A DNA stretch of 64,000 bases, taken from the NCBI RefSeq assembly GCF_039524395.1, contig NZ_BAAAGO010000008.1; one strand, given 5' to 3'. The notes beneath the pieces are model-generated. The model searched no databases. It was not told the origin of the DNA and worked only from the letters and a program-made list of their open reading frames with translations. Every line of letters begins with the position of its first letter. Position 1 is the stretch's first letter. The stretch comes from Micropruina glycogenica (GTDB lineage: Bacteria > Actinomycetota > Actinomycetes > Propionibacteriales > Propionibacteriaceae). This document shows, piece after piece, positions 42,324 through 51,536 of this stretch. The position numbers and the translations under genes are program-made.

Positions 42324-43652
42324 TCAGCGGTGATACCGCAACGAGTTCGGACGGCACTCGGCCTCGGTGCCGATGCGCAGGTCGGGGCTGACCTTGCCGT
42401 CGTCGCGCAGCGTCAGCAGCCGGGCGGCCACCCGGTCGCGGATCGTCCACGGGTCGAGGGTGTTCAGGTAGATCTTGGTGGCGCCCTCGAAGCCGGCCAG
42501 GGTCGAGATGCGCCACTTCAGCACGATGCGCCAGGGCATGGCCACATCGACGTCGATCGGCCGGTAATGCCACTCTTCGTTCGAGGGCACGTCCACCCCG
42601 GTGGCCGCATGCATCGCGTGCAGCATGTCAGACATGCCGCGCAGCTCTTCGGGCGCCTGCTCCCACGGGTCGCATTCGGCGCTCTTGCTGTAGATCTCAA
42701 GGGACGGGAAGCGGTGCCCGAAGCCTGCGAACGCGATGGCGTGGTCGTTCTCGGCCAGCACCAGATTCTTGTAACCCGCGTAGTTCACCGCGTTCTCGTT
42801 GAACACGTTGGGGTTGTCGCGCAGCAGCGCCACGGCCCGCTCGGCCTGCACACCGCGCTCGTCCACGGCCACCAGTTGCTTGTGCAGGTGATCGAAGGAC
42901 GCGCCGGCCGGCTTCAGCCAGTTCTGAAACACCACCACGTAGCGGGCGTAGCGGTTCAGGTTGAACAGCGCCTGAATGGACTCGACCGTGAACGACAGCA
43001 GGGCCCCGTGCTCGTCGGGCGTCATGGTGCCAGAGGCGGCCAGTTGGGTGTTGTCTGTGGCGCCGTCCACGAAATGTCGGCGGCTGATGATCACGTCATG
43101 CCCGCCCCCGAAGAAGCCCGACGCGAAGTCGACCTGTTCGGCCTCAGTCATCGCGTCCACCTGCTCGTGGGTGCGGCCGCCGGCCAGCAGTTTGGTGCGG
43201 GCCACGCCCAGCACATGGTCGCGACCGATCGGCGAGTCGAGGTAGGCCGCCTTACGCGCCGCCACCCGCGGCGGCAGGGTGTAGCCGTAGTTGGCGTTCC
43301 AGTACTGATAGCTCAGAATCTCGAACAGGTTCGGCACCCGGCGAAACTCGGCGACGGTGGTGAACAACTCCTCGGCCGTGGTGCCGTAGCGCACCTCGCG
43401 GGTGCCGTCGGGGTGCCTGATCATGCGCGACTTCTCGGGCGGCGTCTCCAGGTAGCGCTGCTCGCAGAAGGGGCAGTACCGGCCCTGCATGGCCGGGTCG
43501 AGCGGCACCGGATCGGGCAGCGTCACACCCAGCGGCCTGTTGCCGCGCCCGGCCACGGTCCACACCTCGGTGCCCGAGAAAGGGTTCAGTTGCTTGACGG
43601 TGCCGTCGGCCATCATGGTCAACCAGTCCGGCTCGCGGTGGGACGTCAGCAT
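42324..43652 (-). CDS. DUF4921 family protein (GalT/HIT-like)
   Basis: A 442-residue cytoplasmic protein. Near residue 60, CPFCEQR resembles the zinc-binding CxxC of galactose-1-phosphate uridylyltransferase. FDHLHKQL near 258 gives the HxHxQ catalytic motif of the GalT branch of the HIT superfamily. The length and the C-terminal WRISTLAGFEGATKIYLNTL suit DUF4921. A nucleotidyl- or phosphoryl-transfer reaction on a sugar phosphate is likely, but the substrate is unknown; no galactose genes are nearby. The ATG follows AGGGGAGC. It is divergent from the WhiB-like gene. Confidence 0.85.
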   Translation of the reverse strand: MLTSHREPDWLTMMADGTVKQLNPFSGTEVWTVAGRGNRPLGVTLPDPVPLDPAMQGRYCPFCEQRYLETPPEKSRMIRHPDGTREVRYGTTAEELFTTVAEFRRVPNLFEILSYQYWNANYGYTLPPRVAARKAAYLDSPIGRDHVLGVARTKLLAGGRTHEQVDAMTEAEQVDFASGFFGGGHDVIISRRHFVDGATDNTQLAASGTMTPDEHGALLSFTVESIQALFNLNRYARYVVVFQNWLKPAGASFDHLHKQLVAVDERGVQAERAVALLRDNPNVFNENAVNYAGYKNLVLAENDHAIAFAGFGHRFPSLEIYSKSAECDPWEQAPEELRGMSDMLHAMHAATGVDVPSNEEWHYRPIDVDVAMPWRIVLKWRISTLAGFEGATKIYLNTLDPWTIRDRVAARLLTLRDDGKVSPDLRIGTEAECRPNSLRYHR

Positions 43653-43868
43653 GGGTAGAGCTCCCCTGGATTCTGTAGTGCCCCTCAGGGTAGCGTCAGG
43701 CTCAGTTGGTTCGGCACCGACCCACCCCCCGAGGGTCTCCGACCGACGGAATCGCCTTCCGGCATCGCCACCCGGTAACCGATCGGCACCATTCCGCAGA
43801 CCCTGCAACCAAATCGTGACCTCCCGCGTCCAACCCCGATGAGGACCAGTCACGGAAGTGAGAACGAC

Positions 43869-44435
43869 ATGCCGCACGCGCCCATCGAAACCCGCGCCGC
43901 CTGCATCGACAACCCTGCTCTGTTTCAGCACGAACTGCTCGAAGAGCCGGTCAAGGCACGGCAGGGCACTGATGCCCAGCGTCGCCAGGCGCTGCTCGCC
44001 GCCCGCGCCGCCGCCGTCTGCGCCGGTTGCCCGCTGTTCACCTCGTGCCTGTACGAGGCCGTGGTCGACCACGACGTGGCCGGCTTCGTGGCCGGCAGCA
44101 CCGAGGCGCAGCGCGTCCAGATGCGGCACGCGCTCGGCGTGAAGGTCGAGCCGGACGATCTGGACGTCCTGTCGGGCGTGGTGCGCGGCGGCCGTCAGAT
44201 CAACCATGACGAGGTCGTCCGGCTGCGCCAGGCCAACCCGCACGAGAGCCTCGAAGTGCTGGCCATGCGGCTGGGCTGCTCGCTGTCGACGGTGAAGCGC
44301 CACATGCGTCGCGCCCGTACCGCCCCGGCCGAGGTGAAACTCGCCATTGTCAAGCCGAGCGTCGAGCGGGTGCTGGCCGTGTTCGCCGCGGTGGTGGGCT
44401 ACCCGCGTCGTCCGCGCGAGCAGCGGGTCGCCTGA
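43869..44435 (+). CDS. WhiB-like protein fused to an HTH domain
   Basis: A 188-residue protein. Cysteines at 12, 51, 54 and 60 form the WhiB pattern C-x38-C-x2-C-x5-C that holds a 4Fe-4S cluster. The G[V/I]WGG turn that normally follows, which contacts sigma factor, is replaced by VAGFVAGST. Residues 115-155 form a helix-turn-helix (NPHESLEVLAMRLGCSLSTV, then KRHMRRA), so the protein probably binds DNA itself. ATG 43869 is preferred; an in-frame ATG ten codons upstream is possible. Confidence 0.87.
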   Translation: MPHAPIETRAACIDNPALFQHELLEEPVKARQGTDAQRRQALLAARAAAVCAGCPLFTSCLYEAVVDHDVAGFVAGSTEAQRVQMRHALGVKVEPDDLDVLSGVVRGGRQINHDEVVRLRQANPHESLEVLAMRLGCSLSTVKRHMRRARTAPAEVKLAIVKPSVERVLAVFAAVVGYPRRPREQRVA

Positions 44436-44448
44436 GCCACCCGACCCA

Positions 44449-44543
44449 CGTCATTCCGGCGAAAGCCGGAATCTCACAACCGACGGCCGCGCACGCCACG
44501 TCCCCACGACCCGGCAGAGATCCCGACTTCCGTCGGGATGACG
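44449..44543. repeat. Two family-2 hairpins in opposite orientation
   Basis: 44449-44475 reads CGTCATTCCGGCGAAAGCCG then GAATCTC. 44518-44543 is the inverse (GATCCCGACTTCCGTCGGGA, TGACG). They lie between the convergent WhiB-like and dppF-like genes. Confidence 0.85.
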
Positions 44544-44575
44544 AGATCCCCACAAGGCTGGATGGCCGCCCTCCG

Positions 44576-45661
44576 CTATTCGGCGACCGCTGCCTCGACC
44601 ACCAGCGAGTCGGCGGGTTCAACCCGTCCAGCCAGAATCGACTCGGCCCAGTGACACGACACCCGATGGCCGGGGTGGCCCTCGATGACCCGCAGTTCAG
44701 GCACCTCGGTGTCGCACAGCGTGGGCTGCCGGTAGGGGCAGCGGGTGTGGAATCGGCAGCCGGACGGTGGGTTGGCCGGGCTGGGCAGGTCGCCGCGCAG
44801 CAGAATGCGTTCGCGTCGGTCTTCGACCTCGGGGTCGGGAATCGGAATCGCCGACATGAGCGCGATCGTGTAGGGGTGCAGCGGCGTTTGGTACAGCTCG
44901 TCCGCATCGGCCTCTTCGACCAGCCGGCCCAGATACATCACGCCGACCCGGTCGCTGATGTGCCGCACCACCGCAAGGTCGTGGGCGATCACCACGTAGG
45001 TGAGCCCGAACTCCTTCTGCAGCCGCTCCAGCAGGTTGATCACCTGCGCCTGCACCGACACGTCGAGGGCCGAGACGGGTTCGTCGGCGATCACCAGATC
45101 GGGGTTGAGAATCATGGCCCGGGCGATGCCGATGCGTTGCCGTTGGCCGCCCGAGAACTCGTGGGGGTACTTGGCCAGGGCTGAGCGCGGCATGCCGACC
45201 AGTTCGAGCATGTCGGCGGCTCGCTTGATCAGTTCGGCCTGCGGACGCGGGTCGTGCACGCGCAGCGGCTCGATCATCAGGCTCTGCACCGATTGGCGCG
45301 GGTCGAGCGAAGCCAGGGGGTCTTGGAACACCATCTGCATACGCCGTCTGGCCTGGCGCAGTTTCTCACCGCTGAGGGCGCTGACGTCGACCCCGTCGAG
45401 GGTGACCGTGCCGCCCGTGGGCTCTTCGAGCCGCAGCACCGCGCGTCCGAACGTCGACTTGCCGCAGCCCGACTCACCCACCAAGCCGTAGGTGCTGCCG
45501 CGACGTACCCTCAGCGACACGCCGTCCACGGCCTTCACGTGACCGACGGTGCGGTCGACGACCAGGCCCTTCTTGATCGGAAAGTGCACCTTGAGGTCGT
45601 CGACCACCAGCAGGTCATCTCGTTGGTCGAGCTTGTCGAGACCCTCAGAGCCGTCAGCCAT
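44576..45661 (-). CDS. Oligopeptide ABC importer, ATPase 2 (DppF/OppF-like)
   Basis: A 361-residue ATPase with Walker A GESGCGKST, signature FSGGQRQRIGIARA, Walker B LVIADEPVSALD and H-loop IAHD. The C-terminal oligopeptide-type CxxxxCP tail (FHTRCPYRQPTLCD) may bind a 4Fe-4S cluster. The first 20 residues contain SEGLDKLDQRDD, encoded by an in-frame family-1 repeat; the conserved part begins after it. It overlaps the preceding ATPase gene by eight bases and ends the dpp operon. Confidence 0.94.
   Translation of the reverse strand: MADGSEGLDKLDQRDDLLVVDDLKVHFPIKKGLVVDRTVGHVKAVDGVSLRVRRGSTYGLVGESGCGKSTFGRAVLRLEEPTGGTVTLDGVDVSALSGEKLRQARRRMQMVFQDPLASLDPRQSVQSLMIEPLRVHDPRPQAELIKRAADMLELVGMPRSALAKYPHEFSGGQRQRIGIARAMILNPDLVIADEPVSALDVSVQAQVINLLERLQKEFGLTYVVIAHDLAVVRHISDRVGVMYLGRLVEEADADELYQTPLHPYTIALMSAIPIPDPEVEDRRERILLRGDLPSPANPPSGCRFHTRCPYRQPTLCDTEVPELRVIEGHPGHRVSCHWAESILAGRVEPADSLVVEAAVAE
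45621..45644. repeat. Family-1 repeat inside the dppF-like gene
   Basis: GGTCGAGCTTGTCGAGACC lies in frame within codons 6-13, adding residues not found in the conserved fold. It is the second coding insertion of this family after the one in znuA. Confidence 0.85.
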
Positions 45662-46685
45662 GGGTCACCTCCGCGGGGTGGACGCAGCGCACCGGGTGGT
45701 CCGGCGGCGAATCGGGCAGCGGCTCCAAGGGAATGTCGGGTCGCACGCACTCGTCGGTGGCGTGCCGGCAGCGCGGCGCGAACGCGCAGGCCTTCGACCA
45801 CGTGATGGTGTCGCGCGGGGTGCCGGGAATCGGCTGCAGCGGTTCGCCGCGGGGCAGGTCGAGCCGCGGAATGGACGCCAGCAGGCCGTGGGTGTACCGG
45901 TGCCTCGGGTGGGCGAACAGCTCTTGCCGGGGGGCCGACTCGACGATGCGGCCCGAATACATCACGTTGACGTGGTCGCACAGCCCGGCCACCACGCCCA
46001 GGTCGTGGGTGATCATGATCATCGCCGTGCCCGAGTCGGTGACCAGCTCTTTGAGCAGTTCGAGCACCTGAGCCTGAATCGTCACGTCGAGGGCCGTGGT
46101 GGGCTCGTCGCAGATCAGCAGCTTGGGCTTGCAGGCCAGCGCCATGGCGATCAGTGCCCGCTGCCGCATGCCGCCCGACAACTGGTGCGGGTACTCCTTC
46201 AGGCGTCGTTCGGGGTCGGGAATGCCGCAGCGGCGCAGCAGGTCGACCGACTCGGCCATGGCCGCCTTCTTGGTGGTCTTGGTGTGGGTGAGCAGCACCT
46301 CGGCCACCTGCACGCCGATCGGCACCACCGGGTTGAGCGAGCTGATCGGGTCTTGAAACACCATCGCGATCTCAGAGCCGCGCAACTTGGCCATGGCCCG
46401 ATCGCCCATGCTGAGCAGGTCTTGGCCCTTGTACCGCACCTGGCCGGTCACCTCGACGCCGCGTGCGGGCAGCAGGCCCATCAGCGCGAGCACGGTGACC
46501 GATTTGCCCGAGCCCGATTCGCCCACCACGCCGACGATCTCGCCGGGGTCGACGGAGTAACTGACGCCGTCCACAGCGCGGGTCTGCGACCGGCGATGCT
46601 TGAACGTGACGCTCAGGTTGTCGATTTCGAGCAGCGGCTCGCGCTCAGTCACCGCGGTGCCGCCCTGAGCCTGGGTCTGGGTCAT
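45654..46685 (-). CDS. Oligopeptide ABC importer, ATPase 1 (DppD/OppD-like)
   Basis: A 343-residue ATPase with Walker A GESGSGKSV, signature LSGGMRQRALIAMA, Walker B LLICDEPTTALD and H-loop ITHD. It has the oligopeptide C-terminal extension with cysteines (CAFAPRCRHATDEC). With the DppF-like subunit it energises import. It starts 2 bp before the permease stop region ends, in a tight operon. Confidence 0.94.
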   Translation of the reverse strand: MTQTQAQGGTAVTEREPLLEIDNLSVTFKHRRSQTRAVDGVSYSVDPGEIVGVVGESGSGKSVTVLALMGLLPARGVEVTGQVRYKGQDLLSMGDRAMAKLRGSEIAMVFQDPISSLNPVVPIGVQVAEVLLTHTKTTKKAAMAESVDLLRRCGIPDPERRLKEYPHQLSGGMRQRALIAMALACKPKLLICDEPTTALDVTIQAQVLELLKELVTDSGTAMIMITHDLGVVAGLCDHVNVMYSGRIVESAPRQELFAHPRHRYTHGLLASIPRLDLPRGEPLQPIPGTPRDTITWSKACAFAPRCRHATDECVRPDIPLEPLPDSPPDHPVRCVHPAEVTHG

Positions 46686-46687
46686 GG

Positions 46688-47710
46688 TCACCGCCTCGAC
46701 TTGGGGTCGAGGGCCTCGCGCAGCGACTCGCCGAGCAGCGTGAAGCCGAGCGCGGTGACGGCGATGCAGAGGCCCGGGAAGAAGGTCAACCACGGCGCGG
46801 ACTGCAGCCGGTCTTGGGCCTTGACCAGCATGCGTCCCCATTCGGCCACGGCCGGGTCGGCCTCGCCGAGGCCCAGGTACGACAGGGCGGCCACCTCGAT
46901 GATCGCGGTGGCGAGGGTGAGCGTGGCCTGCACCAGCACGGGGCCGAGCGAGTTGGGCAGCACGTGACTCATCGTGATGGTGCGCCGGCGCAGCCCGAGC
47001 GACCACGAGGCCAGCACGTAGTCCTTGCGGGTTTCGGCCATCATCGAGCCGCGCAGCAGGCGGGCGAAGATGGGCACCTGCGCGGTGGCGATGGCCACCA
47101 TGATGGCCAGCGGCTGGCGGCCCATCACCGCGGCCACCGACACCGCCAGCAGCAGCGAGGGAATCGACAGCAGAATGTCGACCAGACGCATCACGGTGAC
47201 GTCCACCCAGCCGCCGAAGGCGCCGGCCAGGCCGCCCAGAATGGCGCCGCCGATCAGGCCGAGCAGCGTCGACACCACGCCGATGATCAGCGACTGCCGG
47301 GCGCCGAAGATCAGCTGGGTGAGCAGGTCCGAGCCGAACGGATCGAGCCCGAGCGGGTGTTCGGGCGAGAACGGGGGCAGCGAGTACGGCGTGATCTGGT
47401 CGATCCACTGCGAACCGGCCGGCTCGTAGGGCGCCAGCACCGGGGCGAACACCGCGATCAGCACGAACAGCGCCACGATGACCGCGCCGATGATCGCCGA
47501 CGGGTTGCGCACGAGCCGCTGCAGGGCGCCCTTCCACAGGCTGGTGCCCTCTTCGTCGATCTCGTCGCCGCCCATCGCCTCTTCGAGCAGGGGCGGCCGC
47601 TCGAGCATGCCCACCGAGGTCGCCACGGCAAGATCGGGCGCCTCGGGCACGTCAGTGTCGTCGGTGATGTCGGTGTCGTCGGGCAGGTTGGGGTTGCGGT
47701 CGTCGGTCAT
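46688..47710 (-). CDS. Oligopeptide ABC importer, permease 2 (DppC-like)
   Basis: A 340-residue permease with about six membrane segments and the conserved loop DYVLASWSLGLRRRTITMSH. Its N-terminal cytoplasmic tail of about 60 residues is unusually acidic (PDDTDITDDTDVPEAPD), longer than in typical DppC, and its role is unknown. The ATG overlaps the permease 1 stop by four bases. Confidence 0.93.
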   Translation of the reverse strand: MTDDRNPNLPDDTDITDDTDVPEAPDLAVATSVGMLERPPLLEEAMGGDEIDEEGTSLWKGALQRLVRNPSAIIGAVIVALFVLIAVFAPVLAPYEPAGSQWIDQITPYSLPPFSPEHPLGLDPFGSDLLTQLIFGARQSLIIGVVSTLLGLIGGAILGGLAGAFGGWVDVTVMRLVDILLSIPSLLLAVSVAAVMGRQPLAIMVAIATAQVPIFARLLRGSMMAETRKDYVLASWSLGLRRRTITMSHVLPNSLGPVLVQATLTLATAIIEVAALSYLGLGEADPAVAEWGRMLVKAQDRLQSAPWLTFFPGLCIAVTALGFTLLGESLREALDPKSRR

Positions 47711-48729
47711 CGTGTTCTCAACCTCGGATCGATCAGGCCGTACAACAGGTCGACCACCAGGTTCACCAGGGCGTACACCAGCGCGATGAACACGATGAAG
47801 CCCTGCAGCACCGCGAAGTCGAGGTTCGAGATCGCCTCGAACAGGTACGAGCCGATGCCGTTGAACGCGAACACCGACTCGGTGAGCACCGCGCCAGACA
47901 GCAGCGCGCCGGTCTGCAGGCCGATGGTAGTGGTCACGGGCAGCAGCGCGTTGCGCAGCACGTGCCGGCGGCTGATCAGGCCGGGGTCGAGGCCCTTTGC
48001 GCGGGCGGTGCGCACGTAGTCCTCGTGCAGTACGTCCAGCACCGAGGCCCGGGTCATGCGCACGATGATGGCCAGCGGAATGCTGCCCAGCGCGATGGCG
48101 GGCAGAATCAGGTGCAGGATGGCGTCCCACGCGGCGTCGAACTCGCCGGTGAGCAGGCCGTCCAGCACGTAGAAGTTGGTCACGTGGGTGGCGTCGATGG
48201 TGACCGTCTGTCTACCCGACGACGGCAGCACGGCGAGAAACTTCAGGCCGGGCAGCCCGACCGCGAACACGACCTTGAGCAGATAGGCGAGCACGAAGAC
48301 CGGAATCACCACGCCGCCCAGCGAGGCCGACACGGTGAGCGTGTCGAGAATGCCGCCGGCCCGTTTGGCGGCCAGGTAGCCCAGCGGAATGCCAATCACG
48401 ACCGCGAACAGCAGCGCCGCCACCGCCAGTTCGACAGTGGCCGGAAACCGCAGCATGAAGGTCTCGAGCACCGGCTCTCCGGTGCGTGGGCTGTTGCCGA
48501 AGTCGCCGCGAATGAGTTGGCCCACGTACGTGACGTACTGCTGCAGCAAGGGTTGGTTGAACCCGTACTGCTCGTTGATTCGCGCGATCGCTTCGGGGGT
48601 CGCCTTCTCGCCCAGCAGCGCGCGAGCGGGATCTCCGGGCAGGGACCGCAGCCAGACGAACAGGAGCACGCTGAGACCGAACAGCACCGGGATCATGAGC
48701 AGAATCCGGCGGACGGCGAACCTGAGCAT
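47707..48729 (-). CDS. Oligopeptide ABC importer, permease 1 (DppB-like)
   Basis: A 340-residue permease opening with MLRFAVRRILLMIPVLFGLS, typical of DppB/OppB. The EAA loop is EDYVRTARAKGLDPGLISRR and the C-terminus is NLVVDLLYGLIDPRLR. A large extracytoplasmic loop (SSGRQTVTIDATHVTNFYVLD) is present. Six membrane spans. It follows the binding-protein gene after a 206-bp gap filled with repeats. Confidence 0.94.
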   Translation of the reverse strand: MLRFAVRRILLMIPVLFGLSVLLFVWLRSLPGDPARALLGEKATPEAIARINEQYGFNQPLLQQYVTYVGQLIRGDFGNSPRTGEPVLETFMLRFPATVELAVAALLFAVVIGIPLGYLAAKRAGGILDTLTVSASLGGVVIPVFVLAYLLKVVFAVGLPGLKFLAVLPSSGRQTVTIDATHVTNFYVLDGLLTGEFDAAWDAILHLILPAIALGSIPLAIIVRMTRASVLDVLHEDYVRTARAKGLDPGLISRRHVLRNALLPVTTTIGLQTGALLSGAVLTESVFAFNGIGSYLFEAISNLDFAVLQGFIVFIALVYALVNLVVDLLYGLIDPRLRTR

Positions 48730-48817
48730 GCGCTGCCTTTCAGTCCGGGAGCCGGATCGGGCCCACGTAATCGTGGTACCGACCCGGCCCTTCGATCAAG
48801 CGTTTCGGCTGAGTGCT

Positions 48818-48935
48818 GCTGGCCGAGGTGTCGAGATCGCTGGCCGAGCTTGTCGAGATCGCTGGCCGAGCTTGTCGAGACCCGAACCGAGGTTTCGACA
48901 AGCTCAACCAACGACAAGCTCAACCAACGACAGGC
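48818..48935. repeat. Cluster of family-1 repeats between dppA and dppB
   Basis: Three forward copies (GGCCGAG...GTCGAGA, 48830-48882) and three inverted ones (TTTCGACAAGCTCAACCAAC and relatives, 48892-48935) form a long hairpin whose end abuts the dppA-like stop codon. Such a structure between the binding-protein gene and the permease genes could stabilise the upstream mRNA and set the expression ratio; this is inference. Confidence 0.85.
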
Positions 48936-50612
48936 TCACTTGCTGATCGTGACGAGGTTCCAGACCTCGTCCTGCACCGGCGAGGGGGTGTAGCCCTGCA
49001 CACCCTTGCCGAATGCCAGGGACGGCGGTGCGTGGGTGAGCGGAACGCCCGGCACGAAGTCGGCGATCATCTTGTTGATCTCTTCGTACTTGGCCTTCTG
49101 TGCGGCCGCGTCACCCGTCTCACGAGCCTCCTTCAGCGCCTTGAACAGCTCCGGATTGTCGAAGCCCCATTCGTTCGCCTTGCCACCGAAGAACACGCCG
49201 ACGAAGTTGTCGGGATCGTTGTAGTCGCCGGTCCAGCCCAGCAGGTGAATGCCGTGGCTGCTGCCGCCCTGAATCAGGTTCAGGTAGTCCGGATTCCACT
49301 TGCTGGCCACCGGGGTGACCTTGATGCCGACCGCCTCGAGCTGGGCCTTCAACGAGGTGTAGATGTCTTCGGGCGAGGGCATGTAGGGCCGTGAAACGCC
49401 GGTGGGGTAGTTGAAGTCCAGGGTCAGGTTCTCCTGCCCCGCCTCCTTCAACAACTGCTTGGCCTTGTCGGGGTCGTAGCCGTACTTGGTCACCTGGTCG
49501 GTCCAGCCGGTGACGTTGTCGGGCATGAAGTTGATCGCCGCCGTGGTGCCCTCGGGCATCACCTGCTTGATCAGAGCGTCCTTGTCGATCGCGTAGGCGA
49601 TGGCCTGACGCACCTTGATGTCGGACAAAGCCTTCACCTTCTGGTTCATGCCCAGGTAGAGGATGTTGAACGCCGGCCGGTTGAGAATCTGGAAGCCACC
49701 GTCCTTCAGGGTCTGCTGGTCGGCCGGAGCAACCAGGTCGTAGCCGTCGATGGTGCCGGCCTGCAGTTCCTGGGTGCGCGCCTTGGCGTCGCTGATCGTG
49801 CGAATGATCACCGTCGAAACCTTGGCCTTCTCACCCCAGTAGTTGTCGTTGCGCTTCAGGGTCACGGACTGGCCGCGATCCCACTTCTCGAAGACGAACG
49901 GGCCGGTGCCGGTGGGGTGGGCGGTGGCGTACTCCGAGAACCGGGGATCCTTTTCCGTGCCGCCCGTGTTGTCGGCGTCGTACTTCTTCAGCGCCGTGGG
50001 CGACTGCATCGAGAAGGCCGGCAGGGTCATCGCGTCAGGAAAGTGCACGAACGCGCTGTTGAGGTTGATGGTCGCCTCGGTGGCGCTGGTGGCCTCGCAG
50101 TTCTTGTACAGGGCGTCGCCCGAGGTGGGCCCGGTCTTGAAGCCGCGCATCAGCTTGCCGTAGTAGTACGTGATGTTCTCGGACTGGTTGAGGCCGGTCC
50201 AGTTGAACCACCGGTCGAAGTTGGCACAGACGGCCTCGGCGTTGAAGTCGGTGCCGTCTGAGAACTTCACCCCTTCACGCAGCGTGAAGGTGAACGAGGT
50301 GTTGTCGGCCGATGGTTTCCAGGCGGTGGCCAGCAGGGGCTCGAGTTCGGTGGTGCCGGGCTTGGTGCCGAGCAGCCCCTCGAACTGCTGTCGGGCGACA
50401 CGGAAGGTCTCGCCGTCGCTGGCCAGGGCCGGGTCGAGCATCGACGGGTCTGACGATGCCGCGAACACGAAGGTGTCTTTCGTGCCGCCTCCCGCGGTGG
50501 CACCGGGGCTGGCGCTCTCGCGCTGACTCTGCACGCAACCGCCGAAGCCGGCGAGCAACGCGACCGCAGCCGTCGCGGCGAGCCCGCGGCGCAGGGGGAT
50601 CCGCTTTCTCAC
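48936..50612 (-). CDS. Oligopeptide ABC importer, binding protein (DppA-like)
   Basis: A 558-residue family 5 solute-binding protein with an N-terminal signal (RKRIPLRRGLAATAAVALLA, then GFGGC as a probable lipobox). Typical blocks follow: SDPSMLDPALASDGETFRVA, LREGVKFSDGTDFNAEAV and GTGPFVFEKWDRGQSVTLKR, and DIKVRQAIAYAIDKDALI. It binds peptides or related ligands outside the cell. The preferred start is the GTG at 50612, with GGGAG five bases upstream; the ATG four codons earlier (50624) lacks a ribosome site. Confidence 0.93.
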   Translation of the reverse strand: MRKRIPLRRGLAATAAVALLAGFGGCVQSQRESASPGATAGGGTKDTFVFAASSDPSMLDPALASDGETFRVARQQFEGLLGTKPGTTELEPLLATAWKPSADNTSFTFTLREGVKFSDGTDFNAEAVCANFDRWFNWTGLNQSENITYYYGKLMRGFKTGPTSGDALYKNCEATSATEATINLNSAFVHFPDAMTLPAFSMQSPTALKKYDADNTGGTEKDPRFSEYATAHPTGTGPFVFEKWDRGQSVTLKRNDNYWGEKAKVSTVIIRTISDAKARTQELQAGTIDGYDLVAPADQQTLKDGGFQILNRPAFNILYLGMNQKVKALSDIKVRQAIAYAIDKDALIKQVMPEGTTAAINFMPDNVTGWTDQVTKYGYDPDKAKQLLKEAGQENLTLDFNYPTGVSRPYMPSPEDIYTSLKAQLEAVGIKVTPVASKWNPDYLNLIQGGSSHGIHLLGWTGDYNDPDNFVGVFFGGKANEWGFDNPELFKALKEARETGDAAAQKAKYEEINKMIADFVPGVPLTHAPPSLAFGKGVQGYTPSPVQDEVWNLVTISK

Positions 50613-50749
50613 TTGTTCTCCCATCGTGGTGCGACGGCTTCGTGTCGCCGCGATGGGGTGACGCTAGCGGGGTGACTGCTCATCGGCCACTGAAATCTGT
50701 GGATGTGCCCAAGCTGTTACCCGTTTGTGAGGGCCGCTCGGCGCGGCGC

Positions 50750-51532
50750 TCAGAACCAGCGCGACAACTCCCGCGCGGTGCCGCCGTCGGCGAACCGGTC
50801 GGTGACATGGTCTGCCGCCTCGCGCACCTCGGCCGGGGCATCGCCGAGGGCCACCCCTCGACCGGCCCAGGTGAGCATCTCGATGTCGTTGCGTCCGTCG
50901 CCGAGCGCGAGCACGTCCGCCGCTTCGATGCCGAGATCGGCGCAGAGCCCGGCCAGTCCGTACGACTTGTCGACGCCGTCCGGCGCGATGTCGAGCCAGG
51001 CCGTGTACCCGATGAAGTAGCTCACCCCGTCCATGCCCAGCCGATGCGCCAGCCTGATGAAGTCGTCCTCGGACGCGCTCGGGTCGCGCACCACCACGCG
51101 AGTGACCGGTTCGGCGACCAGCTCGCCCAGTTCGACGGTGACCAGCTCGCCGGTCAGCTCGCCCTCGGGAAACGTACGGTTGACCTTGAAGCCCCGACCG
51201 ATGATCTCGACCGCCAGCATTGCCTCGGGGTGCTCGACCAGCACCCGTTCGATCACGTCGGACGGGTCGAACGTGACCCGCTCCAACACCTCCAGCGGTG
51301 GGTAGCTGACCCGCACCGCGCCGTTGGACGACACATGCTGCCCGGCCGGCAGCCCCAGTGCCTCGACCAGAGGACGGGTGCCGACCCACCCTCGTCCGGT
51401 GCTGAGCGCGACCGGCACTCCTGCGGCCACCACCCGACCCACGGAGTCGATCACCGACTGCGGCAACCGCCCGTCGTGATCGAGCAGGGTGCCGTCGATG
51501 TCGAGCGCCACCAGGCGCGGACGCCACGTCAT
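50750..51532 (-). CDS. HAD-family phosphatase, Cof type
   Basis: A 260-residue HAD IIB hydrolase. Motif I is ALDIDGTLLDHDG (nucleophile and acid aspartates), motif II is VALSTGRGW, motif III is the Lys of VDKSYGLAGL, and motif IV is LALGDGRNDIEML. It dephosphorylates small metabolites such as sugar phosphates or nucleotides; the exact substrate is unknown. Its start lies 4 bp after the serS stop, so they are probably co-transcribed. Confidence 0.9.
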   Translation of the reverse strand: MTWRPRLVALDIDGTLLDHDGRLPQSVIDSVGRVVAAGVPVALSTGRGWVGTRPLVEALGLPAGQHVSSNGAVRVSYPPLEVLERVTFDPSDVIERVLVEHPEAMLAVEIIGRGFKVNRTFPEGELTGELVTVELGELVAEPVTRVVVRDPSASEDDFIRLAHRLGMDGVSYFIGYTAWLDIAPDGVDKSYGLAGLCADLGIEAADVLALGDGRNDIEMLTWAGRGVALGDAPAEVREAADHVTDRFADGGTARELSRWF

Positions 51533-51536
51533 CTGG

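Noticed and set aside
43839..43868. A ten-codon longer start for the WhiB-like protein
   Set aside because: It adds residues outside the conserved domain; the later ATG is preferred, although neither ribosome site is strong.
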